From NCBI RefSeq assembly GCF_003429005.1, contig NZ_QVQV01000001.1:613864-677863 (forward strand): a stretch of 64,000 nt of DNA. The letters run 5' to 3'. The translations under genes and the position numbers were made by a program. The notes beneath the pieces were generated by a model that saw only the letters and a program-made list of their open reading frames with translations, was not told where the DNA came from and did no database searches. The stretch is from Paraburkholderia sp. DHOC27. GTDB taxonomy: Bacteria > Pseudomonadota > Gammaproteobacteria > Burkholderiales > Burkholderiaceae. Positions 49,701 through 57,649 of this stretch are shown piece after piece; within the stretch, counting starts at the first letter, position 1, and every line of letters starts with the position of its first letter.

Positions 49701-50164
49701 CGGCGTGCGCGCTGGAACCAGGGGTGCTGATCCGACGTGTGGTTGATGACCAGTTCGGTGATCACACGAATGCCGCGGGCGTGCGCTTCCTGAATGAAGT
49801 GCTTCACGTCGGACAGGTTGCCGTAGTCTGGATGCACATTGCGATAGTCGGCAATGTCGTAGCCGTCGTCGCGACGCGGCGAAGGATAGAACGGCAGCAG
49901 CCAGATCGCATTCACGCCGAGTTCGGCGATGTAGTCGAGCTTCGCAATCAGGCCGGGAAAATCGCCTACGCCATCGTTGTTCGCATCGAAGAACGATTTG
50001 ATGTGCACCTGATAAATGATGGCGTCCTTGTACCAGAGCGGATCGTCGCTCAAGGTCGAAGGCTTGCCGCGCCGCGCTGGCCGCGGCTTCACCGCAACGC
50101 TGGTGGTGGTGCCTGCAGCCGTCTGGACCGGCGACGTGCTCTCGGATGGGTCGTCACGTTTCAT
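46706..50164 (-). CDS. treS: Trehalose synthase-maltokinase fusion (TreS-Mak)
   Basis: A bifunctional 1152-residue enzyme. The N-terminal TreS half interconverts trehalose and maltose: about 45-580, with [13 protein letters not shown] nucleophile Asp240, [12 protein letters not shown] acid/base Glu282, and LRNHDE Asp348. The C-terminal half is maltokinase, making maltose-1-phosphate with ATP: about 600-1110, with the kinase-like catalytic [10 protein letters not shown] (976-985) and metal-binding [18 protein letters not shown]. Its ATG shares one base with the glgE stop (TAATG at 50166-50162) and its end overlaps glgB, so translation is coupled and flux is channelled to GlgE. Confidence 0.95.
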   Translation of the reverse strand: MKRDDPSESTSPVQTAAGTTTSVAVKPRPARRGKPSTLSDDPLWYKDAIIYQVHIKSFFDANNDGVGDFPGLIAKLDYIAELGVNAIWLLPFYPSPRRDDGYDIADYRNVHPDYGNLSDVKHFIQEAHARGIRVITELVINHTSDQHPWFQRARRAKPGSNHRNFYVWSDTDEKYTGTRIIFIDSEPSNWTHDPVAGAYYWHRFYSHQPDLNFDNPAVIKEVLQVMRFWLDMGIDGLRLDAVPYLVEREGTNNENLPETHAILKKIRATIDAEYPNRMLLAEANQWPEDVKEYFGDEDECHMAFHFPLMPRIYMSIASEDRFPITDIMRQTPDLAETNQWAIFLRNHDELTLEMVTDSERDYLWNTYASDRRARLNLGIRRRLAPLMERDRRRIELINSLLLSMPGTPVIYYGDELGMGDNIHLGDRDGVRTPMQWSSDRNGGFSRADPEQLVLPPVMGSLYGFDAVNVEAQSRDPHSLLNWTRRMLATRRAKQTFGRGTIRFLKPANRKILAYLRELPGEPTILCVANLSRAPQAVELDLSEFAGSVPIEMTADSVFPAIGQLTYLLTFPPYGFLWFLICPGTQRPTWAQAHSEPLPEFVTIVIREGQVGPTPENVRLLESEVLPSWLSRRRWFASKDQQLHAVRLAALTTIPNGGFAFTEIEADVGDHTERYVLPIAITWGGETTYPLFMQLALARVRRGRNVGHLTDAFALPIFAHNVLRKLRERAVVPTVQKSEIRFIPTDRLSELDLGERPEIRWLAAEQSNSSLIIADAVVLKLVRRLVAGIHPEAEISRYLTKIGYANTAPLYGEVVRVDPAGVPHTLCILQGFIDNQGDAWNWALDYLRRMIDDLALAVDADDAVPDRDKEAQAIEGYRAMAGVIGKRLGELHVALASPTDDPAFAPEAATPEQVQAWIEGTVSLLNSALDLLGPRLDQLAEDTQGLARSLLDRREALVEAVKKLVPADAGALRTRIHGDFHLGQVLVAQGDAFLIDFEGEPARSLDERRQKSSPMRDVAGLLRSFSYASAAAQSTTESAPQQTADRKRALFDRFRVHATESFLEQYRAAVTLAPQPLVAPASEQALLDLFLIEKAAYEIRYEAANRPTWLGLPVRGLAALASRLLGDTGMPHDPPATGSTGATPPNPAEGDYE

Positions 50165-53100
50165 TACGCACCTTCGTTAGGAGTTGTGCCGCCGGCACCA
50201 GCCGGGCGGGTGCCATTGTCGTCATCGGGGCTGGGCGGTTCGGGCGGCAGGCCGCCCACCGGCGCAATGCGCCAGATCGCGAACGGCATGACGCCAGGAT
50301 TCAGGCGCACGTGCTGCCAGCGGCCGTGCCATTCGAAACGCGTCCCGGTCATTTGATCGACCACTTCGAGCGTGGCGTGATCGTCCAGTTTCCAGTGCGC
50401 GAAAGTGGCCCAGGAAAGCTCGACATCCGCGCCCTGTTCATTGAAGGGATCGAGGTTGATGGCCACCACCACGACGTTGTCGCGCGCTTCGGTGGCTTTC
50501 TCGAAGAACAGGATGCGGTCATTGTGCGCCGTCAGGAACGTCAAGCCCAGATGCGATTGCAAGGCCGGGTTCGCGCGCCGGATGCGATTGAGCGCGGTGA
50601 TTTCGCCGACGATATTGCCCGGCCGGTTCCAGTCCCACGCACGCAACTGATACTTCTCGGAGTCGAGATATTCCTCGCTGTTGGGTAGCGCAGCCGCCTC
50701 GCACAGCTCGAAGCCGCTATACACGCCCCACAAACCAGAGAGTGTGGACGCCAGCGCCGCGCGCATCAGAAAGCCCGCGCGTCCCCACGACTGCAGATGG
50801 CGCGGATTGATGTCCGGCGTGTTGACGAAGAAATTCGGCCGGTAGTATTCGCGCACATTGGTCTGCGTCAGCTCGGTCAGGTAATCCGTGAACTCGCGCT
50901 TCGATTCGCGCCACGTGAAATACGTGTACGACATCGAGTAACCGATCTTGCCGAGCCGGTACATCATGCGTGGCCGCGTGAACGCTTCGGCGAAGAAGAT
51001 CGTGTCGGGGTAGCGCGAGCGCACGTCGGCGATCATCCACTCCCAGAACGGCAGCGGTTTCGTATGCGGATTGTCGACGCGGAAAATGTGCACGCCCGCT
51101 TCGATCCAGAACAGGATCACGTCGCGCAAGGCAAGCCACAGGTCTGGCTTGGCATCCTGCGCGTAGAAGTCGGGATTGACGATGTCCTGATACTTCTTCG
51201 GCGGATTCTCCGCGTAGCGCAGTGTGCCGTCCGGCCGCCACGCAAACCACGTGGGATGCTCCTTCAGCCAGGGGTGGTCCGGCGAGCACTGAATCGCGAA
51301 GTCGAGCGCGATTTCGAGGCCTTGCTCATGCGCGGCGGCCAGCATGGCCTTGAAGTCATCGAGCGTGCCGAGTTCAGGATGCACGGCCGAGTGGCCGCCT
51401 TCCTTGCCACCAATCGCGTACGGACTACCCACGTCACCGGGCTGGGCGTTCAGCGTGTTGTTGCGGCCCTTGCGGTTGGCCACGCCAATCGGATGGATCG
51501 GCGGGAAATACAGCACGTCGAAGCCCATCTCGCGCACGCGCGGCAGCTTCGTGATGACGTCCTTGAAGGTGCCGTGGCGCGATTCGTCGTCGCTCATCGA
51601 ACGCGGGAAGATTTCGTACCAGCTGGCGAAGCCCGCGGCCGTGCGCTCGGCGTCGATGCGGTAGACCACCGGGTCGCGCGTCAGGAACGGCCTGTGACGG
51701 GCCGCGGCCATCGCCTTCGCCGTGGTCGGCGCGAGCAGCAAGGCAAGGCGCGTGTCCGGGTCCGCTTTGGCGAACACCTTGACGATATGTTCGAGCGGGT
51801 CGGTGACGGCGCCTTCCACCGTCTCCACTTCGGCGAGCACGAGCGCAAACAGATGGCTTGCTTCGTCGATCTCGGTCTCGACCGTTTGCCCCGCCTTCAG
51901 CTTCTTTTGCACGTGCTCGACCAGTGACGCAAAGTCGTCGCGCCAGGCGAGCACGGTGAACTCATAGCGTCCGATGCGTTCAAGCGGAATGCGCGCTTCC
52001 CACAAGTCGATGCCGACCGGCTGCGCGGGGGCCATCGGGACTTCGCGCCAGGCGGTTTCATCGGCGGCGCGATACATCACAGCGGCGGCGATCTTGTCAT
52101 GCCCTTCCGCGAAGATGGCTGCCGTGACCCGCACCCGCTCGCCGACAATTTTCTTGACGACGAAGCGGCCGTTGTCGATTGACGGCGTCACGCTTTCGAT
52201 GGCGACACGCGGCGCGGCGATCGCTTCCATCACGGTCTTGCGGCCGCTGCGCTTGCTGTTGGGTTTGTCGATGGGCGGCGCGAGGCGAATCGGCTTCTCG
52301 GCTATCGCGCTGAACAGACGGCACGCGCCGGGTCCGAGTGTGAACGGAGCGAGGGCGGCCGGCTTGGAACCGGCGGGCGCATCCAGAGGCACGAAGCGCG
52401 TGAAGTTGCCTGGCACGCCAGTCAGGAAACGTGCAGGATCGACGCGCACGGGCGTGCCGAGTTCAGGGTTGACGACGATCAGCGTGGCTTGATCGCTGTC
52501 ACGCAGATCGAGCCGGTCGCCGCGCAACAGCACGGCAGCGGGCGCGCCCGGTCCGCTCAGCGCGCGCAGTTCGCCTACCGTTTGCAGCGGTTCGCTGTCG
52601 CGCATCACGGCGTTGACGTGCGCGATGCGCTCGGACAGATCGAAGCGCGCGTGACTGCACGACTCCGCAAACTGCGCACGATCGCCACGCGAATAGGACA
52701 TGGGTTGCGCGACGCCGTATTCGAAGCCCATTGGCATCATCCAGCCGGTGCCGGTGGCAGCCGCCGTGAACAGCGCGCGTTGATAGGCGCGTTCGACGAT
52801 GGTCGCATCGTGCACGTCGTCGAGATCAGCAGCGAGGCGCGTACCGTATGGCGCTTCCGGAAAAGCGATGGGCGCGCCGATGCGGATCAGTGCCGCGTGT
52901 TCATCGGTCATCCAGCTGGCGCGGAAGTCCCACCAGCGGATCGACGAGAACACGCTGTCGAAACCGGCACCTTCCAGTTGAGCGAGATCCTGGCGCGCGA
53001 GACCCGGCGTGGCGGCGAGAAAACGCACCGCCGGATGCTTTGCCCGCACCGCCGCCCCAAGCTGGTGCCAGAAGTGCGCGGGCACGCGATGCGGCGAATC

Positions 53101-53610
53101 GAAACGGAATCCCGTGACGCCTGCTTCGGCGAGCGTCAACAGTTCGCGCGTCCACCAGTCGAGCAGCGCGGCGGTGTTGCCGTCGTCGTTGAAGTTGGCA
53201 TACGCGACGTTGTCTTCGCGATGCGCATGACGCGGATCAAGACGCGCCTCTTCCGATTCGAACGGGTGGAACCAGTCCGGATGCTGCGTGAAGAGTTCGC
53301 CGTCGGCGGCTACGCGGTCGATCACCAGATCGACCAGCACGCTCACGCCGTGCCGCTGTGCGGCCTCGGTAAGACTTCGCAGGGCCTCAGGCGCGGACTG
53401 CTGCGCCTCGAACGCCGGGTGCAGGCGCTGATGGTCGCTGACCACCTGCGCATGTCCCGCCCTGCCGGGCTGGAACAGCGCACCGATCAGGACATGATCG
53501 AAGCCTAGCCGGGCCGCGTGCTCGAAGCGCGCGGGCCACGCATCGAGCGGTCCGACCAGAAAAGAGTGAAGAAAATAGATCCGCGGCGCATACCTTTGTG
53601 AAGGTTCCAT
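50164..53610 (-). CDS. glgE: Maltosyltransferase GlgE with extra N-terminal amylase-like domain
   Basis: Uses maltose-1-phosphate to extend alpha-1,4-glucan. This 1148-residue protein is far longer than the about 660-700 of actinobacterial GlgE. Residues about 461-1125 are GlgE itself: N-domain from MEAIAAPRVAIESVTP, then barrel with nucleophile Asp846 (FRVDNPHTKP), acid/base Glu875 (FFAEAFTRP) and Asp933 (NTPDINP). Residues about 1-440 are a second GH13-like barrel. It keeps the nucleophile position (GFRFDSPH, Asp171) but has Ala200 where the acid/base Glu is expected (RFLAATPG). It is first gene of the cluster; the ATG at 53610 is the annotated start, while an internal ATG at codon 461 would give a GlgE-only product. 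Confidence 0.93.
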   Translation of the reverse strand: MEPSQRYAPRIYFLHSFLVGPLDAWPARFEHAARLGFDHVLIGALFQPGRAGHAQVVSDHQRLHPAFEAQQSAPEALRSLTEAAQRHGVSVLVDLVIDRVAADGELFTQHPDWFHPFESEEARLDPRHAHREDNVAYANFNDDGNTAALLDWWTRELLTLAEAGVTGFRFDSPHRVPAHFWHQLGAAVRAKHPAVRFLAATPGLARQDLAQLEGAGFDSVFSSIRWWDFRASWMTDEHAALIRIGAPIAFPEAPYGTRLAADLDDVHDATIVERAYQRALFTAAATGTGWMMPMGFEYGVAQPMSYSRGDRAQFAESCSHARFDLSERIAHVNAVMRDSEPLQTVGELRALSGPGAPAAVLLRGDRLDLRDSDQATLIVVNPELGTPVRVDPARFLTGVPGNFTRFVPLDAPAGSKPAALAPFTLGPGACRLFSAIAEKPIRLAPPIDKPNSKRSGRKTVMEAIAAPRVAIESVTPSIDNGRFVVKKIVGERVRVTAAIFAEGHDKIAAAVMYRAADETAWREVPMAPAQPVGIDLWEARIPLERIGRYEFTVLAWRDDFASLVEHVQKKLKAGQTVETEIDEASHLFALVLAEVETVEGAVTDPLEHIVKVFAKADPDTRLALLLAPTTAKAMAAARHRPFLTRDPVVYRIDAERTAAGFASWYEIFPRSMSDDESRHGTFKDVITKLPRVREMGFDVLYFPPIHPIGVANRKGRNNTLNAQPGDVGSPYAIGGKEGGHSAVHPELGTLDDFKAMLAAAHEQGLEIALDFAIQCSPDHPWLKEHPTWFAWRPDGTLRYAENPPKKYQDIVNPDFYAQDAKPDLWLALRDVILFWIEAGVHIFRVDNPHTKPLPFWEWMIADVRSRYPDTIFFAEAFTRPRMMYRLGKIGYSMSYTYFTWRESKREFTDYLTELTQTNVREYYRPNFFVNTPDINPRHLQSWGRAGFLMRAALASTLSGLWGVYSGFELCEAAALPNSEEYLDSEKYQLRAWDWNRPGNIVGEITALNRIRRANPALQSHLGLTFLTAHNDRILFFEKATEARDNVVVVAINLDPFNEQGADVELSWATFAHWKLDDHATLEVVDQMTGTRFEWHGRWQHVRLNPGVMPFAIWRIAPVGGLPPEPPSPDDDNGTRPAGAGGTTPNEGA

Positions 53611-53981
53611 CGGTCGTTTCCAGATTCGTCCTGCCGCGATATGGATGCATGGCTATGCGATCACATCGCTCATTGGGCTTCCAGAGCCGGATGCCGCGCG
53701 TCGCGTAAGTCGACGGGCACACTGGTCAATGTAGTGCAAAGATCGATCGGCCGCAGGGCTGAATCGAACACTACGCTCGCGCTTCTCACCAGTTACGCGG
53801 TTCTGGACCAGATAAATGCGAGACTTTCAGCAAGCGTTGTGCCAGACGGGACAAGGCTGACAGCGTCAGTGACAGGCGGGGGCGCATCGGGTGATGCGCG
53901 CGGCGCGGCGTTGCGCCGGGCCGCGACGGACGTGTAAATCGGACGCGCGGGGTGCGCGATTTACACGTCACAGAATGGACA
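53611..53981. other. Region upstream of glgE with a long inverted repeat
   Basis: 371 bases with no supportable gene. It should contain the glgE-cluster promoter on the minus strand, but I cannot fix -35/-10 boxes. At its right end ACGTGTAAATCG (53930-53941) pairs with CGATTTACACGT (53957-53968), a perfect 12-bp stem with GC-rich loop. The stem ends 13 bases past the stop of the convergent-side DUF1345 gene. It is probably that gene's transcript end, though it has no T-run. Confidence 0.55.
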
Positions 53982-54644
53982 TCACGAGCCGAGCAGGCCC
54001 GCCGCGATGTTCACGCACAGGCCGAGCACGGCCACGTTGAAGTAGAACGACAGAATGGATTGCGCCAGTGCGGCACGGCGGATAGTGCGCGAGCACAGCA
54101 CCACGTCGGAAGTCTGCGAGGCCACCGCGATGGTGAACGAGAAGTACAGGAAGTCCCAATAGTTCGGCTGAAGTCCGTGATCGGGAAACTGCAGCGCGGT
54201 CTGTTTGGGATCGGAGCCATAGTAAAGCCGCGCGTAGTGCAGCGTGAAGATGGTTGGAATGAAGAACCACGCGCCGATCATGGTGAAGCCGGTCACGGCG
54301 TAGTGCGCGAGCGTGGAGGCTGGGCCGAGGTTTTTTGCCGACGCGAGTTCGAGCACGATGGCCGCGATGCTTGCCACCGTCGCAAGACAAACGACGACCA
54401 GCACGACGCCGGCGTTCTCGTCGTCGCGGATCGCGAATTCGCGCACGCTGCGCTCATCGGCCTGCGCCATGTGAATCCAGATCAGGATGAGATAGATCCA
54501 GATAGCGACGTCCCATGCCGCCAGCACGCGGATCATGGGCCGCATCGCCCAGGGCGCGACGAGCGCGGCGATGATGCCGATCACGAGCGCCACGACCATG
54601 CGCGGACGATTGCGAAGTACCTGCGGATAAAAGTTCGTTGGCAT
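53982..54644 (-). CDS. DUF1345 membrane protein
   Basis: A 220-residue inner-membrane protein from the ATG at 54644 (MPTNFYPQVLRNRPRM). It has about five hydrophobic helices and the DUF1345 features HMAQADERSVREFA, HYAVTGFTMIGAWFFIPTIFTLHYARLYY and NYWDFLYFSFTIAVASQTSDV. The function of this family is unknown. The Tyr/Trp-rich YFSFTIAVASQTSDV segment resembles pore-lining stretches of ion channels, but that is only an impression. It transcribes toward the glgE upstream region. Confidence 0.85.
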   Translation of the reverse strand: MPTNFYPQVLRNRPRMVVALVIGIIAALVAPWAMRPMIRVLAAWDVAIWIYLILIWIHMAQADERSVREFAIRDDENAGVVLVVVCLATVASIAAIVLELASAKNLGPASTLAHYAVTGFTMIGAWFFIPTIFTLHYARLYYGSDPKQTALQFPDHGLQPNYWDFLYFSFTIAVASQTSDVVLCSRTIRRAALAQSILSFYFNVAVLGLCVNIAAGLLGS

Positions 54645-54986
54645 GGAAATGAAAGGTGAGGGATGTACTCGAACAGGAGCGATGTTGAGCAAAATTGTGT
54701 GCCGACGATTCTACCGCGTGCCTCGCACGATGCTCGGGCGTCGACTCATCGAAGCACGAGATCAGGTTTGAGTTTTGTTGGATCGTTCCTGGTTGCCCGA
54801 TTTGCGGTTGCAGCAACTATGACCGTCTGAAGCATGTGTCAAACGGCTTCGTTCGGCACGCTTTGCCGGATCGTGTCGCGTGCTGAGCGATTCGTCGGGA
54901 GCAAGGCTGCATGCGGCATGTGAAGCCGCCGAGAAAAGATAGAAACCGCGCATACGCGCTTTGCGGCGCCGTTCTATTATGAGCGC
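54645..54986. other. Divergent gap between DUF1345 gene and phosphatase gene
   Basis: 342 bases. One plus-strand frame (54695-54886) encodes 63 residues with clustered cysteines (GCPICGCSNYDRL) but no RBS or recognisable family; it could be a gene fragment. TTCTATTATG near 54973 is close to the phosphatase start and may include a -10-like TATTAT. Nothing else seen. Confidence 0.4.
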
Positions 54987-55724
54987 ATGGCTACCGCACT
55001 CTTTACTGATGTTCAGCACCACCCGGTCAATCGAAGCGGCCGCGACTTTGTCGTGGGCGACCTGCATGGCTGTGTGGATGCCTTGCGCTATCTGTTGCGC
55101 GAGGTCGAGTTCGACCCGGCGCGCGACCGGCTGTTTTCCGTCGGCGATCTGATTGATCGCGGCACGCAATCCGAGGAGGCGCTTGCGCTGCTCGACAAAC
55201 CCTGGTTTTACGCCGTGCTCGGCAATCACGAGGACACGCTTTGCGCAGTCGCCGAAGGGCGCCTGCGCAGGCAATGGTGGTACGGCATTGGCGGCGTGTG
55301 GGCGGCGCAACTGTCCGACGAAAAGCTGCGTGACTACGCGCAGCGTCTGAGCTCCTTGCCGCTTGCACGCGTGGTGGGCAGTGGCAGCGAGCGCTTCAAC
55401 ATCCTGCACGCGGAATTCTTTGGCAGCGACGCCGACCTGGATGTGGGCGACTTTTCCGCCGACGAACGTCAGCAACTGCTTTGGGGACGCGACCTCGCAA
55501 TGGGCAACGGCGATCCCAGCATCCAGCGCACGCTCTCTCTGACGTATTGCGGCCACACGCCGATGCGCAGCATTCAGCAGATCGGCGCCCAGGTGTTCAT
55601 CGACACCGGCGCATTCGGACCCGGCGGCAAGCTGACGATGGTTGAAGCCCGCAAGCCGCAACGCTGGTCTGTCACAACCGAAGCGGCGCGCGCGGAAGGC
55701 GCGGCGGCGCTGGCGTTGCCTTGA
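54987..55724 (+). CDS. PPP-family metallophosphatase (PrpA/lambda-type)
   Basis: A 245-residue serine/threonine-type protein phosphatase or related phosphoesterase. It has the three metal-site motifs GDLHG (24-28), GDLIDRG (about 52-58) and GNHE (about 79-82), and later YCGHTPM with a metal-ligand His. The size and spacing match bacterial PrpA/PrpB and phage lambda phosphatases. It is a single gene with no cognate kinase adjacent. Substrate unknown. Confidence 0.88.
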   Translation: MATALFTDVQHHPVNRSGRDFVVGDLHGCVDALRYLLREVEFDPARDRLFSVGDLIDRGTQSEEALALLDKPWFYAVLGNHEDTLCAVAEGRLRRQWWYGIGGVWAAQLSDEKLRDYAQRLSSLPLARVVGSGSERFNILHAEFFGSDADLDVGDFSADERQQLLWGRDLAMGNGDPSIQRTLSLTYCGHTPMRSIQQIGAQVFIDTGAFGPGGKLTMVEARKPQRWSVTTEAARAEGAAALALP

Positions 55725-55747
55725 CGCACTCATCGCGGCTTGCTGGG

Positions 55748-56449
55748 CTAGCCGACCTGGTTTAGTTCGAACACCGCATCCACCGCTTTGCCGTTCCAGT
55801 TGTATTCCAGATACGCCGCATGGTGGCAGTCGCGTAACAGCGTGGTCTTGAACGCCGCGAGACACTGGCCGCCCGCATCGCGCACCGAAGGGTAGGCGAT
55901 GCCCGGTGCGCCTGCCGCCCGCGCGGCTCTTCCGAGCGCTTGCCCGGCGTGATAGTCGTTGGGCGAGAGCACGCCTTGGTCGAGCGACGCGTCGTCGCGC
56001 ACGTCCACGACCTCGCCTTCCGCACTCACCGTGTACAGACGCATCTGCTGACGCATGGGTGCCTCTGCCGTTGCGGCCAGAAACTTGCCCGTGTGATAGC
56101 GCGTTTCAGCGATTGCGGTGGCGCGTGAACGGGCGCAATAGAACACCCCGTAGCTGCCGTCGGAAAAGCGGCTGCCCAGCGGATTCAGATGCGTGAAGGC
56201 CGCCATGATCGGGCCATAGCCGGGGCCGAAACGGCGCTCCTCGCGCGGCACCAGATCCAGTTCGCCGATCTCGGTGCGCAGACGGTCGTTGGTCATGGCT
56301 TCGAGTGCGTACAGCGCCTCGAAATCTTCGGGGTCCGCCACGCGGTCGAACAGGTTGACGGCCGGGAAGCGCGTTGGGATCACGCGAAACGCGGGCGACC
56401 AGACGAGCGGCGCGGCGCGCCAGCGGTCCTGCCATTGCAATTCAGTCAC
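55748..56449 (-). CDS. RES-domain toxin
   Basis: Toxin of a type II RES-Xre pair; characterised RES toxins degrade NAD+. The 233-residue protein contains the RES core with conserved Arg/Ser (SRFSDGSYGVFYCARSRATA, about 93-112), the Glu of AIAETRYH (Glu115), and a later Ser segment PSVRDAGGQCLAAF. Its ATG overlaps the stop of the upstream Xre gene (ATGA, 56446-56449), the usual order antitoxin then toxin. NAD hydrolysis here is inferred from family. Confidence 0.87.
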   Translation of the reverse strand: MTELQWQDRWRAAPLVWSPAFRVIPTRFPAVNLFDRVADPEDFEALYALEAMTNDRLRTEIGELDLVPREERRFGPGYGPIMAAFTHLNPLGSRFSDGSYGVFYCARSRATAIAETRYHTGKFLAATAEAPMRQQMRLYTVSAEGEVVDVRDDASLDQGVLSPNDYHAGQALGRAARAAGAPGIAYPSVRDAGGQCLAAFKTTLLRDCHHAAYLEYNWNGKAVDAVFELNQVG

Positions 56450-56883
56450 GCCCAGCCGCCTCGCATCGCGTCGAGATACTGGCGCACGGCGACGAGGTCG
56501 CTGATATTGCCGGCGAGCAGCCGGTCCAGCGCGCTACGGCCGCCGAACGGCGGGGCGCTGTTGGGGCGTTTGACCCAGCCATCGGCAGCGGCGGGTTGCG
56601 GCAGAAGGATTTGCAGCGCCTTGTAGATGCCGAGCAGCAGCGACAGCCGTTCGAGCGTGTCGCGCCCCAGCCGGGCGGTCTGCGGCTCGGATTTCCATTT
56701 GAAGAAGGTCGAGCGGGCCGGCGATCCGAGCAGGACGATCTGTTCGTCCGTGCTCAAGTCCCAGGCCTGCGTAATCTTGAAGAACGCCCGCAGGCCGGCC
56801 GCCGACATTTCGGTCAACGAAGGCTCCGCGACAGCGCCGTGCAGTGGCGGGCTGTCTTGAGAGGCACGAGCGGCATGAGGCAT
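56446..56883 (-). CDS. Xre/MbcA/ParS-type antitoxin
   Basis: A 145-residue partner of the RES toxin. The N-terminal half is an Xre-like HTH region (EMSAAGLRAFFKITQAWDLSTDEQIVLLG, STFFKWK). The C-terminal part is the toxin-binding MbcA/ParS domain (RLSLLLGIYKALQILL, WVKRPNSAPPFGGRSALDRLLAGN, DLVAVRQYLDAMRGGW). The GRSALDRLL stretch is the family hallmark. It is coupled to the toxin by an ATGA overlap, and an imperfect dyad lies 26 bases upstream, fitting autorepression. Confidence 0.88.
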   Translation of the reverse strand: MPHAARASQDSPPLHGAVAEPSLTEMSAAGLRAFFKITQAWDLSTDEQIVLLGSPARSTFFKWKSEPQTARLGRDTLERLSLLLGIYKALQILLPQPAAADGWVKRPNSAPPFGGRSALDRLLAGNISDLVAVRQYLDAMRGGWA

Positions 56884-56908
56884 GGCACGGTGTCCTGATC
56901 TGTACTGT

Positions 56909-56934
56909 ATCCTGATATTAGTCTAAATCTGGAT
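56909..56934. promoter_or_regulatory. Imperfect dyad upstream of the Xre antitoxin
   Basis: ATCCTGATATTAG (56909-56921), one base, CTAAATCTGGAT (56923-56934): an inverted repeat with one mismatch and one bulge in an AT-rich island. TCCTGAT also recurs at 56893-56899. Likely the autoregulatory operator of the toxin-antitoxin pair. Confidence 0.6.
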
Positions 56935-56954
56935 TAATGCAAGGGCGCAACAGG

Positions 56955-56960
56955 TATAAT
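56955..56960 (+). promoter_or_regulatory. TATAAT -10 box for the basic periplasmic protein gene
   Basis: A consensus TATAAT preceded by GG lies 42-47 bases before the gene at 57002; no good -35 is visible at 17 bases. AGGAG at about 56988 is its Shine-Dalgarno. Confidence 0.5.
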
Positions 56961-57001
56961 CGCGACCCGACGAAGAGATTGATGATCAGGAGACGCAGGT
57001 G

Positions 57002-57589
57002 ATGTGGGTGCGAGCGGTAGGCGTAGCAGTGAGTTTGATGATGGCATGGGCGGGCACCGCGCAGGCGGCGCAATACACGGAAGTGTGGAATCCGCCGGAG
57101 GCGCGACATGCGCCGAAACGAGGCAAGGTGAAGGTGCCGGCGGGGAAGGCGGCGCCGCAGGGCAAAAACGGACGGCCGGGTGCGAAGATGGCTGCGCATG
57201 CCAGCGGCGCTGACAAGCCCGCTAGCAAGGCGGTCATTGCGCAGAAGTCGCATCGCGTGACGACTGCTCAGGTCGAAACGCGTCATGCCGCCAAGCCTAG
57301 CGCAACTTTGGGTTCTTCGAAGACGCGGGTGAAAACCGCTGGGCTGTCCGCAGGTGATCGCAAGATCAAAACGGCCCAAGCGAAGCCTGCGCCGAAGACG
57401 ACGGCGGCACACGCCAACGCGCCGAAGCTGGCGACCAACGCCGCCCCGACATCACGCCCGCCCGCGACGGGCAGCGCGGCCGCTTCGCACTCGACTATTC
57501 AGCCAGCGACTCAGGCGGCCGCCCCAGCGACGAGTGGGACGGTCAAGCCCCTCGCTGAAAACAGCAATCTTCCGCCGATCCTGCACTGA
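57002..57589 (+). CDS. Secreted or periplasmic Ala/Lys/Pro-rich basic protein, unknown
   Basis: A 195-residue protein. The N-terminal signal peptide (about 1-23) ends GTAQAAQ, a good signal peptidase I site. After it comes TEVWNPPEARHAPKRGKVKVP and a long basic low-complexity tail rich in Ala, Lys, Thr and Pro, ending NSNLPPILH. There is no globular domain or cysteine. An AGGAG SD and a TATAAT box support expression; a GTG at 56999 could also start it. I do not recognise a family. The tail resembles cell-wall- or nucleic-acid-binding linkers. Transcribed away from the Xre-RES pair. Confidence 0.7.
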   Translation: MWVRAVGVAVSLMMAWAGTAQAAQYTEVWNPPEARHAPKRGKVKVPAGKAAPQGKNGRPGAKMAAHASGADKPASKAVIAQKSHRVTTAQVETRHAAKPSATLGSSKTRVKTAGLSAGDRKIKTAQAKPAPKTTAAHANAPKLATNAAPTSRPPATGSAAASHSTIQPATQAAAPATSGTVKPLAENSNLPPILH

Positions 57590-57649
57590 GCCAGGCCTCT
57601 GGCGTGTGCATGGCGTGAGGCGGAGTCATACGCACAGCGGCGCGCCCCG

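Noticed and set aside
54695..54886. 63-codon plus-strand frame with clustered cysteines (GCPICGCSNYD)
   Set aside because: No RBS, no full domain, and it lies in a divergent promoter gap. It could be a remnant, but one frame without support is not enough.
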